Positions 14,664 through 21,243 of a stretch of DNA of 32,337 bases are shown here, in pieces. The stretch is from a virus. The stretch covers positions 1 to 32,337 of IMG/VR virus record IMGVR_UViG_3300032308_001291; one strand, written 5' to 3'. The translations under genes were made by a program, and so were the position numbers. The notes under the pieces are model-generated. The model made no database searches. It was given only the letters and a program-made list of their open reading frames with translations, and was not told where the DNA came from. Position 1 is the stretch's first letter. Each line of letters starts with the position of its first letter.

Positions 14664-14948
14664 ATGTTAGAAAAAGAAATCGAGAAGTACTTTGTCTGGT
14701 CGGTCGAGCGGGCTGGCGGCAGGACGTACAAGTTTAAGTCGCCAACGCAGCGCGGTGTGAGTGACCGCATCGCTTGTCTGCCTGATGGCAGCACATGGTT
14801 TGTCGAATTGAAAACCAAAGCCGGACGGTTGTCAGAGTTACAAAAAATATTCCGCAATGACGTACTGTTGCTAAAACAAAACTACGCGTGTTTATGGTCG
14901 AAGGAGATGATTGATGAGTGGATTAACACTCAGACCTTACCAGGATGA
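14664..14948 (+). CDS. VRR-NUC domain nuclease
   Basis: This 94-residue protein is a minimal VRR-NUC nuclease. It shows GGRTYKFKSPTQRGVSDRI with D34, then STWFVELKTKAGRLSELQ with E48, K50 and Q60, the catalytic signature of this PD-(D/E)XK branch. Stand-alone phage VRR-NUC proteins cut branched or flapped DNA and are usually found beside SNF2-type helicases, as here, where the two genes overlap by 35 bases. No ribosome-binding site precedes the ATG; the rightward promoter would start transcription at or next to it. Confidence 0.92.
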   Translation: MLEKEIEKYFVWSVERAGGRTYKFKSPTQRGVSDRIACLPDGSTWFVELKTKAGRLSELQKIFRNDVLLLKQNYACLWSKEMIDEWINTQTLPG

Positions 14949-16260
14949 AGCGGCTGACTTCCTGTACGAGCGTGACCGGGCGATGATCTTAGCGCCTGTG
15001 GGCGCAGGCAAGACGGCGATCACGCTGACCGCCATGCAGGCGATGGTGCAGGACGGTTACGCGTCGCGGTTCCTAGTGCTGGCGCCCAAGCGCGTGTGTA
15101 CGGACGTGTGGCCGATCGAGGTGCCGAAGTGGTCGCCGGGCTTGACTTACCGCGTGGCGGTCGGTAGCCCAAAAGATCGCGCGGCGGCACTGCGCTCGAC
15201 CAGCGAGATCGTCATCATCAACTACGACAACATTCAGTGGTTAGCCGAACAGAACCTGTCCGACTTCGACGCCGTGGTGTTCGACGAGCTGACTAAGCTC
15301 AAGAACCCTTCCGGCACGCGGTTCAAGGCGCTGCACAAGGTCATCGACCAGTTCAAGATACGCTGGGGTCTGACGGGATCGTTTACCAGCAACGGGCTCG
15401 AGGACGTGTTCGGGCAGTGCAAGATTGTCGACGAGAAACTGCTCGGTCGTGCCAAAGGCGCCTTTCTGCAACAGTATTTCGTCTGTATGAACCGCGACTT
15501 CGGCGAGTGGATGCCGCGCCCAGGCGCACTGCAGCAGGTCATGGAGCGCATCAAGCCTGCGACGTACCTGCTGGAGCCGGGCGACTACAAGGACAAGCTG
15601 CCACCCTGCCACGTCGTCGAGCTGCGGTGTGAACTAGACGACCGCGCGCCGTACGAGAAGATGAAGAAAGATTTCGTGGTGCAGTTCCCGAGCGCCGAGA
15701 TTCTGGCGGCAAACGCCGCGGCTGTTACATCAAAGTTGCAGCAGATGGCCTCTGGCTTTGCGTACGACAGCCAGCGGGCGGCGTCTGTCGTGCCGGGTCA
15801 GTTTACCTCGAGCAAGACGGCGGTCTGGTTTAGCAGTCACAAGTTTGATCGGTTGGATGAACTACTACAGGAGAACCAACGTGCGAATACCTTATTGGTC
15901 TATCAGTTTCAAGAAGAATTGGCGGAGATTAAGCGTCGCTATCCGCAGGTTCAGACGCTGGATGACGTGGACGCGGTGGCGCGTTGGAATAAGGGGCTGG
16001 TCGAGCTTATGGCCATTCACCCGAAAAGCGCGGGACACGGACTCAACCTGCAGCACGGAGGCAGCTGCATTGCTTTTATATCCCTACCGTGGTCCCTTGA
16101 GTTGTACGAGCAGACCGTCGGACGTCTGCATCGTTCCGGGCAACTGCGAGAGGTATGGGTGTATATCCTTATGGCACAGAGAACGGTCGACGAGAAAATC
16201 TGGGCCGCCCTGCACGACAAACGAGCAATCTCAGACATAGCGATGGAGGCATTGAAATGA
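14914..16260 (+). CDS. SNF2/DEAD-like DNA helicase-translocase
   Basis: The 448-residue protein has a superfamily 2 layout: a Q-type motif RPYQ (7-10), Walker A APVGAGKT (27-34), Walker B VVFDEL (121-126), motif III LTGSFTSN (153-160), motif V SAGHGLNLQ (372-380) and motif VI QTVGRLHRSGQ (400-410). It resembles phage SNF2-family ATPases that move along or remodel DNA, with the nuclease just upstream as likely partner. The ATG at 14914 is chosen because AAGGAGA ends seven bases before it; an in-frame TTG lies one codon earlier. The stop overlaps the next ATG. Confidence 0.92.
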   Translation: MSGLTLRPYQDEAADFLYERDRAMILAPVGAGKTAITLTAMQAMVQDGYASRFLVLAPKRVCTDVWPIEVPKWSPGLTYRVAVGSPKDRAAALRSTSEIVIINYDNIQWLAEQNLSDFDAVVFDELTKLKNPSGTRFKALHKVIDQFKIRWGLTGSFTSNGLEDVFGQCKIVDEKLLGRAKGAFLQQYFVCMNRDFGEWMPRPGALQQVMERIKPATYLLEPGDYKDKLPPCHVVELRCELDDRAPYEKMKKDFVVQFPSAEILAANAAAVTSKLQQMASGFAYDSQRAASVVPGQFTSSKTAVWFSSHKFDRLDELLQENQRANTLLVYQFQEELAEIKRRYPQVQTLDDVDAVARWNKGLVELMAIHPKSAGHGLNLQHGGSCIAFISLPWSLELYEQTVGRLHRSGQLREVWVYILMAQRTVDEKIWAALHDKRAISDIAMEALK

Positions 16261-16559
16261 AAAAGCTACTCTTACTACTGTTGGCTGCGCCCGTTGCCGC
16301 CGAGCCTGGATACCTGACCTACACCAACGACATTAGTGTCCAGACCGTGCTAACGCAAGACCGCGTTGACGCCTGCCGGGGCCGGTGGTTGATGTTCGAC
16401 ATCGACGGTCGCCAGCGTGCCTACTACGGCTGCTGGTCGTCCGCGCAAGGGTTTGCGCACATCGAGATGGCCGACGGCAGCCAGCGCATCATGCCGTTAA
16501 CACAATTTACTCGATCAACTTTAACCGCAGCACAACCTAAAATGGAGCCAATACGATGA
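16257..16559 (+). CDS. Small secreted protein with signal peptide, 100 aa
   Basis: The ATG overlaps the helicase stop (ATGA), with GGAGG eight bases upstream. The first 15 residues (MKKLLLLLLAAPVAA) form a classical Sec signal peptide with likely cleavage after the AA before EPGYLT, so the mature form of about 85 residues is exported. C40 and C59 (YYGCW) could make a disulfide bond in the periplasm. The remainder is beta-rich with a FDIDGRQRAYYG segment. I do not recognise a family. An exported product within a replication operon suggests host-envelope or superinfection functions, which is inference. Confidence 0.7.
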   Translation: MKKLLLLLLAAPVAAEPGYLTYTNDISVQTVLTQDRVDACRGRWLMFDIDGRQRAYYGCWSSAQGFAHIEMADGSQRIMPLTQFTRSTLTAAQPKMEPIR

Positions 16560-16702
16560 CTGACTTTACTAAATACGAAACACAGCGCGAGATTCTGATC
16601 GACTATCTGCACGTCATGATCGCCCGCAGCGACTGGCACGGCGTGTCGGACGTCGCCAACGACCTGCGCGAACTGGAGGCCGAACAACGTGAAAAGAATT
16701 GA
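16556..16702 (+). CDS. Small helical protein, 48 aa
   Basis: The ATG overlaps the preceding TGA (ATGA) and is followed by 48 codons. The product MTDFTKYETQREILIDYLHV continues with IARSDWHGVSDVANDLRELEAEQREKN and is acidic and helical. Similar 'SDWHGVSDVANDLREL' small proteins occur in other phages as I recall. Function unknown. It overlaps the next gene, which starts at a GTG, by 14 bases. Confidence 0.65.
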   Translation: MTDFTKYETQREILIDYLHVMIARSDWHGVSDVANDLRELEAEQREKN

Positions 16703-16862
16703 TTACTGGAAAGCCAAACTGAAAGCCGCGCAGACAGAAGAACGTCAGCGCATGAAGGAATACAACCAGATCGCCAACGCCTTCCAGCGGGCGATGACTA
16801 AAGTAGCTGAAATTGAATCAAAGGTAGAACATGAAAAAGCTAAGCTGGCGCAGTCTAAATGA
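16689..16862 (+). CDS. Small coiled-coil protein with GTG start, 57 aa
   Basis: A GTG at 16689 with GGAGG 11-15 bases upstream opens 57 codons for MKRIDYWKAKLKAAQTEERQ and a long charged helix that includes AMTKVAEIESKVEHEKAK. Lys and Glu dominate, with heptad-like spacing, so a coiled-coil is likely. It overlaps its neighbours at both ends. No family recognised. Confidence 0.6.
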   Translation: MKRIDYWKAKLKAAQTEERQRMKEYNQIANAFQRAMTKVAEIESKVEHEKAKLAQSK

Positions 16863-17025
16863 CCAACTGCCCACCATGACCGAGGAGGAGGTGTTTGCGA
16901 TGCTGACACACGAATCCATGAACGAGCGCCGCAGCTCGATCTTAGAGCGCCTGCACCAGCGGTACTGCGCCCTGCGGGACGCACGGGAGCGGATCGAGAT
17001 CATGGCCAAGGCGGTACGACCATGA
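16831..17025 (+). CDS. Small helical protein, 64 aa (MTEEEVFAML type)
   Basis: The product begins MKKLSWRSLNDQLPTMTEEE and continues with VFAMLTHESMNERRSSILERLHQRYCALRDARER. The LHQRY..LR..RER pattern is one I have seen in several phage small proteins of unknown role. The frame can start at 16831 or at an inner ATG at 16876; the longer form is chosen because LN.QL ahead of MTEEEV also recurs in relatives I recall. It overlaps the neighbouring genes on both sides. Confidence 0.65.
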   Translation: MKKLSWRSLNDQLPTMTEEEVFAMLTHESMNERRSSILERLHQRYCALRDARERIEIMAKAVRP

Positions 17026-17267
17026 AATGTATGCAGTGCAGCGAACGCACCTACGTCGTCAACGTCATCAAGATGGCCGGTGGCCTGCGACGCCAGCGCA
17101 AGTGCAAGGCGTGCGGGGCAGGCGCCTACACCGCCGAGGTGTGGCTAAAAGCAACGGCCAATGGCGCAGAACCTGTTTATACTAAGGAAGAGGCAGCGTT
17201 AATAAAAAAGAAAGCAGTCAACGCGCGCCGTGCAAATGAAGATAGGAGGAAGAAAGATGTTGCATAA
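17022..17267 (+). CDS. Zinc-ribbon protein, 81 aa
   Basis: The ATG overlaps the previous stop. Two CXXC knuckles, MKCMQCSE (C3, C6) and KCKACGA (C28, C31), separated by about 21 residues form a treble-clef or zinc-ribbon fold like the N-terminus of NrdR. The remainder is a lysine- and alanine-rich helix (KEEAALIKKKAVNARRANED). Similar phage proteins may bind DNA or RNA polymerase; that is conjecture. It overlaps the next gene by 11 bases. Confidence 0.7.
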   Translation: MKCMQCSERTYVVNVIKMAGGLRRQRKCKACGAGAYTAEVWLKATANGAEPVYTKEEAALIKKKAVNARRANEDRRKKDVA

Positions 17268-17472
17268 AGGAAGATTTATTCAAGACAATGTTGTGATCAA
17301 ACCGGCGCCGTATGACACCGGCAAGGTACGGATCGGCGTGTTTTACGATCCGCCGTTGTTTCAGCGCGCGTCGACGCCTGAAGAGCGGTTCATGCAGGAC
17401 GTGGTATTGGGAACGAAACCCTATAAAGAGTCGTCCATCACCAAGCTCTTAGGGAGACTGCTACGGATATGA
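17257..17472 (+). CDS. Unknown protein, 71 aa
   Basis: An ATG preceded by AGGAGG (eight-base spacing) gives MLHKGRFIQDNVVIKPAPYD and then VRIGVFYDPPLFQRASTPEE. A longer frame from 17230 lacks a ribosome-binding site. The C-terminal ESSITKLLGRLLRI is an amphipathic basic helix. No family is recognised. It overlaps its neighbours, and its TGA overlaps the next ATG. Confidence 0.65.
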   Translation: MLHKGRFIQDNVVIKPAPYDTGKVRIGVFYDPPLFQRASTPEERFMQDVVLGTKPYKESSITKLLGRLLRI

Positions 17473-17651
17473 AAGACCTTGTGGTGGTGTACTACGCAGC
17501 AATCGCGGTGGCCACGTTTACCTTTCTTGCCATCGGTTTGCCCGAGCCCAAAGGCCCGACACCGACTGAATGCACGACGAAGGACACGACGATTTGGATG
17601 ACGACGCGTGACCGCGTCATTTGCCAGCAGTTGCGCCGCCGCCTAGTTTAA
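17469..17651 (+). CDS. Small single-pass membrane protein, 60 aa
   Basis: The ATG overlaps the previous TGA. Residues 3-24 (DLVVVYYAAIAVATFTFLAIGL) form one membrane helix, followed by a Pro/Thr-rich segment (PEPKGPTPTECTTKDTT) and a basic cytoplasmic or periplasmic tail ending QQLRRRLV. Its 3' end runs 35 bases into the convergent spanin gene, so the two operons meet tail to tail without an obvious terminator between them. Confidence 0.6.
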   Translation: MKDLVVVYYAAIAVATFTFLAIGLPEPKGPTPTECTTKDTTIWMTTRDRVICQQLRRRLV

Positions 17652-18108
17652 GGCGGACGGCGTCGTACTGGGCATAGCACTGTTTCAACGCGATGAGGAC
17701 TTCGTCGGCTTCTCTGGCGAGTCCGACAACCACTTCGCTATCCTGTCGGTAAAGCTCTCTTGGGGTACAACCGCCTGATCCAGCACCGGTGGCATTGCGC
17801 ACGGCACCGACTTCGGTGGGGCGCTCCGGCCTGTTGCGCAGGCTGTTAGTAAGGGCAGTATTGCGAGCAGCCAGCTCACGTTTCTCACGATCGGCCTCCT
17901 GTCTTAGTTGGTCAGCGCCCAACTGCAGCGCCTGCTGTTTCTCAATCGACTCCTGCAGCGCCCGGTTGTGCGCCTCCTGCTGCTGAATGCGCTCAGCGTC
18001 CCAGGCGGCCTGCACCTTTGCCTGACCGTCGCTGCGACCCTTGACGTAACCAGCACCGCCTGCAGCGCCCACGGCCAGAACGGCGGCTAAAATCAGCCAC
18101 GGATTCAT
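17617..18108 (-). CDS. Rz: Inner-membrane spanin (Rz-like)
   Basis: This 163-residue protein has one N-terminal membrane helix (NPWLILAAVLAVGAAGGAGYV), then a long Gln/Glu/Arg-rich coiled-coil in the periplasm (roughly 30-95) with AWDAERIQQQEAHNRALQES. This is the classical Rz layout: an inner-membrane anchor plus coiled-coil that joins the outer-membrane spanin to fuse the membranes at lysis. The partner Rz1 gene is nested inside it. The start overlaps the endolysin stop by four bases (ATGA). Confidence 0.88.
   Translation of the reverse strand: MNPWLILAAVLAVGAAGGAGYVKGRSDGQAKVQAAWDAERIQQQEAHNRALQESIEKQQALQLGADQLRQEADREKRELAARNTALTNSLRNRPERPTEVGAVRNATGAGSGGCTPRELYRQDSEVVVGLAREADEVLIALKQCYAQYDAVRLKLGGGATAGK
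17685..17888 (-). CDS. Rz1: Outer-membrane spanin (Rz1-like lipoprotein), nested in Rz
   Basis: This frame lies wholly inside the Rz gene in a different frame. A GTG start at 17888 is preceded six bases earlier by AGGAGG. The 67-residue product MRNVSWLLAILPLLTAC has a lipoprotein signal with lipobox LLTAC (cysteine at 17), then a short proline-containing chain (APPKSVPCAMPPVLD). That is the expected form of Rz1, which would be lipid-anchored in the outer membrane and bind Rz. Nested Rz/Rz1 genes are well known in phages such as lambda; a GTG start is less common. Confidence 0.85.
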   Translation of the reverse strand: MRNVSWLLAILPLLTACATGRSAPPKSVPCAMPPVLDQAVVPQESFTDRIAKWLSDSPEKPTKSSSR

Positions 18109-18590
18109 TTAGGTTCCATGAAGTAGAGCGCGATCTCGTCGTTGCGCCGCTTGACCAAGCCCGGCAATACCTTGCCGCCTGCCTTGGTGAACTTTAGAAA
18201 CTCTTCCCTAACGCCTTGGAAGTCGCCTCGGTTGTGCTTCTGGCGCAGGGTCGAGCGTTGCAGGGTGCCTAGCCCAACATTGAACGCAAAGCTGACCAAC
18301 GCTCCCAAGCGATTATCGTTAAGGTGGTCAGGGCAGTAGCGAAGAACGCCAGTGACAAAACGCTGTAGGTCTTTCTCAAGGATCTTATCCACTTCGTCTT
18401 TTGAGAATACACGGAAGTCCTCTATCTTTAATGCGAACTTGTCGCGCTGATCGATGGGCATCTTGCCCTGCTCGGGGTACAGCACATGGCCCACCCCGAT
18501 TGTCCACAACTTCGCCGGGCACTTATAAGGCTTGTATCGAACACCTTCATGGTGTTTGATCATCGCAATCGTTGCCTCGGGCAGTTTCAT
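18105..18590 (-). CDS. Endolysin, T4-type lysozyme (GH24)
   Basis: The 161-residue protein degrades peptidoglycan at lysis. The N-terminal motif HHEGVRYKPYKCPAKLWTIG supplies the catalytic glutamate E15, and T30 lies at the third catalytic position. The usual aspartate of the E-8-D-5-T triad is C24, an E-C-T variant known from other phage lysozymes. FNVGLGTLQRSTLRQK and GGKVLPGLVKRRNDE are conserved C-terminal blocks. There is no signal peptide or anchor, so release depends on the holin upstream. Genes on both sides overlap by four bases. Confidence 0.92.
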   Translation of the reverse strand: MKLPEATIAMIKHHEGVRYKPYKCPAKLWTIGVGHVLYPEQGKMPIDQRDKFALKIEDFRVFSKDEVDKILEKDLQRFVTGVLRYCPDHLNDNRLGALVSFAFNVGLGTLQRSTLRQKHNRGDFQGVREEFLKFTKAGGKVLPGLVKRRNDEIALYFMEPK

Positions 18591-19099
18591 TTACCTGCCT
18601 TGCTGTTGCCACGGCTGCCGAACCACATCGCGATGATGGTGCCCAAGAGCGCCATCTCGTCCGCGTCAAAGACGATCTCCATGATCTGGATGAACTCACC
18701 GATTGACGTGACCTTGTCGCCGTGGACGAATATCCACAGCATGGTCAAGAGGTTGATCAGCACCAGCTCGAACACGAAGATGAAGGTAACGAAGGGCCGC
18801 GTGGCTGCGGTCATGTCCTTAACCCACTGGGACGACGACTCGAGCATCTTCTCTTGGTTGCTGTAGATCGCGGCGGTCTGCGCCATGTACTGCTGGTGAT
18901 CCTGCTCGTCGTTCTCGCGTACCTCTTCGGTCTTGTCCGCTGGCGAGTAGCCCTTTTCCGTCAACGCTAACTGCTGACGCATCTGCATGTGCAGGATGTC
19001 CAACTCATGCTTCTTGTCCGCACGGTCTTGCAGGATGTCGAACAGGCGGGGGAACAGCGCGACGATGTAGCCGCCGATGGTTGAGATGAGTGTTAGCAT
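18587..19099 (-). CDS. Holin, three membrane segments (GTA_holin_3TM type)
   Basis: The 170-residue protein has a hydrophobic N-terminal segment (LISTIGGYIVALFPRLF), a central charged, Gln-rich stretch, a long hydrophobic block at residues 101-127 (TRPFVTFIFVFELVLINLLT, then MLWIFVH), and a third segment with EMALLGTIIAMWFGSRG at 149-165. This matches the three-helix holins of the gene-transfer-agent type. It opens the inner membrane so the endolysin can act. It lies immediately before the endolysin, and GGAAGG precedes its ATG. Confidence 0.85.
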   Translation of the reverse strand: MLTLISTIGGYIVALFPRLFDILQDRADKKHELDILHMQMRQQLALTEKGYSPADKTEEVRENDEQDHQQYMAQTAAIYSNQEKMLESSSQWVKDMTAATRPFVTFIFVFELVLINLLTMLWIFVHGDKVTSIGEFIQIMEIVFDADEMALLGTIIAMWFGSRGNSKAGK

Positions 19100-19102
19100 G
19101 GT

Positions 19103-19408
19103 CTACCTTCCGTAAAGTCGTTCTTCCTGTATTTCACGCCGCAGTTGTTTCATCTTTTTAACTTCGGTCACCGCCGCCTGGGTGGCGTAGTACATGTCGT
19201 AGTACATGAACGCTAATACCGGCATGACGACGAAGAAGGTGAGCAGAACCGCCATCACGGTGATCAGTAAGCCCCAAGGGACGTCTTCATTGTCGCGCTT
19301 CTTGTCGTTAGCCACATCAGACCCACCGCCCACAGCACTACGAAAACGACTGCTGAAATCCAAGTTGCTTTGGCTCTTAGTTCCGCTATTTTTCTTCTGC
19401 GTCGCCAT
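19103..19408 (-). CDS. Membrane protein, 101 aa, overlapping its upstream neighbour
   Basis: The first 45 residues are polar and disordered (SGTKSQSNLDFSSRFRSAVG) and are followed by one long membrane segment (LLITVMAVLLTFFVVMPVLA) and a charged tail (TEVKKMKQLRREIQEERLYG). It lies four bases before the holin. The first 146 bases of the gene are shared, in another frame, with the end of the gene at 19264-19953. Whether the start is 19408 or a later codon cannot be settled, but the membrane part is outside the shared stretch. A lysis-accessory role is inferred from position. Confidence 0.6.
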   Translation of the reverse strand: MATQKKNSGTKSQSNLDFSSRFRSAVGGGSDVANDKKRDNEDVPWGLLITVMAVLLTFFVVMPVLAFMYYDMYYATQAAVTEVKKMKQLRREIQEERLYGR

Positions 19409-19953
19409 CTCGCCATCTGAATCAGTTTAAGCTCTTCTGCGTGCGCCGCCTCCTGCTCGGCAACGATCGTCTGCCACATCTCTTCGAACTTGCTCCAAAG
19501 TGAGCCCAATTCTGGCGGGCTGCGGTACACCATGGTTTCGCGTATCTCGGTCAACATCGCGTCTAAGCGTGTCGTGATGATGATACGCCGCAGCGCCCGA
19601 CGACCGATGCTCTCCTCACCCTTGTACACTTTCTTGCCTGCTACCTGCTCAGCCAACAACGCCTTACTTAGCGCGTCGTAGCTGTCCATCAGTTTGCCGA
19701 GCTGCTCACCGATCTCGGTGTAGACGTCGTTCGGGTCAGCCTTGGCGACTTCTTGCACCCGCTGCACTTCTTCACGGTACTGCTGTTTCTGCGTGGGCGT
19801 CGGGTCGACGATCTTGTCGTACTGCGCTTTCAGATCGGCCAGTACATCTTTGGCCTCCCCCGCCACACCCTTAATTTCCTTGTACAGCTCGCAGCCTTTT
19901 TTGACTGCTGCAACCGCAGCGTTAGCCGCCGCCAGTAAGGTTAGCGGATCCAC
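19264..19953 (-). CDS. Membrane-anchored coiled-coil protein, 229 aa
   Basis: A GTG at 19953 starts MDPLTLLAAANAAVAAVKKG and CELYKEIKGVAGEAKDVLAD, followed by helical, Gln-rich sequence (PTQKQQYREEVQRVQEVAKA), a LDAMLTEIRETMVYRSPPEL stretch that I recall from other phage proteins of this type, and a C-terminal membrane helix (ISAVVFVVLWAVGLMWLT). Function unknown; it belongs to the cluster between tail-fibre modules and holin. The tail of the gene is shared with the start of the following gene. No clear ribosome-binding site is present. Confidence 0.65.
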   Translation of the reverse strand: MDPLTLLAAANAAVAAVKKGCELYKEIKGVAGEAKDVLADLKAQYDKIVDPTPTQKQQYREEVQRVQEVAKADPNDVYTEIGEQLGKLMDSYDALSKALLAEQVAGKKVYKGEESIGRRALRRIIITTRLDAMLTEIRETMVYRSPPELGSLWSKFEEMWQTIVAEQEAAHAEELKLIQMARWRRRRKIAELRAKATWISAVVFVVLWAVGLMWLTTRSATMKTSLGAY

Positions 19954-19954
19954 C

Positions 19955-20176
19955 TCACTTGTCTTGCTTGGCCTCTAGCCGATCAAAAATCTTGCCCAGC
20001 ATTTCCTTCACTTCGCGCATGTCGTCGCGGTAGTCTTCACGGCTGACGTACGTGTGCGGCATGGCACGCACGTCGGTATCCAGACGGTCTATCGAGCGGT
20101 GGATGTTGTTTAACACCCAGCCGCCGAAGAAGCCCGCAATCGCTACTGCGATGTTGAAAAGAATTTGCGAGTCCAT
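19955..20176 (-). CDS. Small membrane protein with coiled-coil tail, 73 aa
   Basis: The product begins MDSQILFNIAVAIAGFFGGW, a single membrane helix, followed by VLNNIHRSIDRLDTDVRAM and a helical tail (EDYRDDMREVKEMLGKIFDR). The layout of one helix then coiled-coil is common in phage lysis regions. It starts one base after the stop of the tail-fibre module upstream. It could be a second holin, an antiholin or a lysis regulator; the sequence does not decide. Confidence 0.7.
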   Translation of the reverse strand: MDSQILFNIAVAIAGFFGGWVLNNIHRSIDRLDTDVRAMPHTYVSREDYRDDMREVKEMLGKIFDRLEAKQDK

Positions 20177-20177
20177 C

Positions 20178-20819
20178 TTATGCCCACGTACCTACGTTCA
20201 CGTTAGCCCCAGATGCACCGATTGGGTAGATCAGGAAATAGCTGCCAGCTTGCGTGGTGTAAGCACCCCCAGGCGCAGCGGACAGTGTGTACTGCGGGAT
20301 AAACGTGCCGCCAGCGTTGACAGAAACTGTACCTCGAACCGCTATAGCAAACGAAATGGTTGCGGAACTAATGCTTCCTGACGCAGTAGCCGAGGTAGCC
20401 GAATTTGAAATGAAATACGCGGCTCCGGTAGCGTATGTAGGAAGCGCGTTATTGATGTAGCTAGTCGGGCCGCCGTGGCTAATGTTGTTCAAAGTAGCCG
20501 TGCCGCCGTAGCCAAGACCAACCGTATGGCTAGTCGTTCCTGCGGTCTTGGTAAAAACATACAGAGCTTCAAACGCATATACCGTACTTGCCGACAGCGT
20601 TACGCCTACCCCAAGTACGCTCTGTGCCGTGTTGACGTTTGCGCCAGCTAGACCAGCATCCAAACGGAAGAACTGCGCGCCCGGCACAACGCCACGCTGT
20701 GTACCTTGCGGCGTGGCGTAAAACACCTTGCCGTCATAGTTAAATTCGCCGGGCGCTGCTGTACCTAACGTATCGGCGTTAAGGACAAAGTTATCTGTAC
20801 CGCTAATGACTACTGACAT
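20178..20819 (-). CDS. Tail-fibre-like beta-rich module, 213 aa
   Basis: The product starts MSVVISGTDNFVLNADTLGT and consists of short strands rich in Gly, Thr, Ser and Ala, with TAQSVLGVGVTLSASTVYAF and TAGTTSHTVGLGYGGTATLN that I recall from many phage virion proteins. It has no cysteines or membrane helix. It overlaps the next upstream small gene by 10 bases and is preceded by GGGGGC. It is probably an exposed fibre or decoration protein for host binding. Confidence 0.75.
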   Translation of the reverse strand: MSVVISGTDNFVLNADTLGTAAPGEFNYDGKVFYATPQGTQRGVVPGAQFFRLDAGLAGANVNTAQSVLGVGVTLSASTVYAFEALYVFTKTAGTTSHTVGLGYGGTATLNNISHGGPTSYINNALPTYATGAAYFISNSATSATASGSISSATISFAIAVRGTVSVNAGGTFIPQYTLSAAPGGAYTTQAGSYFLIYPIGASGANVNVGTWA

Positions 20820-21034
20820 GATAGCCCCCTTAGTTCATCCAAAGTCGTGCAAGTATCCACTTGAGCTGTAATGTCACGCAGACGCTGCTTCTCAGCCACA
20901 ATCGCGGTTGTATCGCCATTAGCTTCTAGCGCACGTTGAAATGCGACATCTTGAGCAGCTAGCAAAGGTGTACGTTCAGCACGAAGCCGATCTTTAGTAA
21001 TCGCCTTGGCCTTGTCAAAGTCTATCGAGATCAT
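20810..21034 (-). CDS. Small helical protein, possible tail-fibre assembly factor, 74 aa
   Basis: The helical product starts MISIDFDKAKAITKDRLRAE and has RTPLLAAQDVAFQRALEANG and VAEKQRLRDITAQVDTC. This pattern resembles the small tail-fibre assembly or chaperone proteins that precede fibre genes in other phages. It overlaps the upstream gene by four bases (ATGA) and the module downstream by 10. The role is suggested by neighbours. Confidence 0.65.
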   Translation of the reverse strand: MISIDFDKAKAITKDRLRAERTPLLAAQDVAFQRALEANGDTTAIVAEKQRLRDITAQVDTCTTLDELRGLSCQ

Positions 21035-21234
21035 TCAGTCACCTCAGTAAAGTCAGCCGTCCATGCGCCACGGAATTCACGGTCAGCCGGAATGTCAGCA
21101 GCGTCTACAACCTTAAACGGCTTGCCGCTAGGCACGTCTTTAGCAGCGATCTCTTGCAGACTTAGACCGCACTCAGGTGCAGGAGTTAAGATGCAGATAC
21201 CGCCGTTGTCGTTAGGGTAGATGATGAGTTTCAT
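21031..21234 (-). CDS. Small tail-region protein, 67 aa
   Basis: Begins MKLIIYPNDNGGICILTPAP, followed by ECGLSLQEIAAKDVPSGKPF and KVVDAADIPADREFRGAW. I recall the pattern 'IAAKDVP.G.P..vvd...lP.DR.FR.AW' from proteins located beside fibre genes in many tailed phages. AAAGGT precedes the ATG. Function unknown; probably works with the small helical protein just downstream. Confidence 0.7.
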   Translation of the reverse strand: MKLIIYPNDNGGICILTPAPECGLSLQEIAAKDVPSGKPFKVVDAADIPADREFRGAWTADFTEVTE

Positions 21235-21243
21235 GGTTGACCT

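Noticed and set aside
15241-15612. Minus-strand frame inside the SNF2-type helicase
   Set aside because: Antisense shadow of motif-bearing helicase sequence.
17600-17620. Hairpin at the convergent end of the spanin and small membrane genes
   Set aside because: The six-base stem lacks a T-tract on either strand and lies within coding sequence; not enough for a terminator call.
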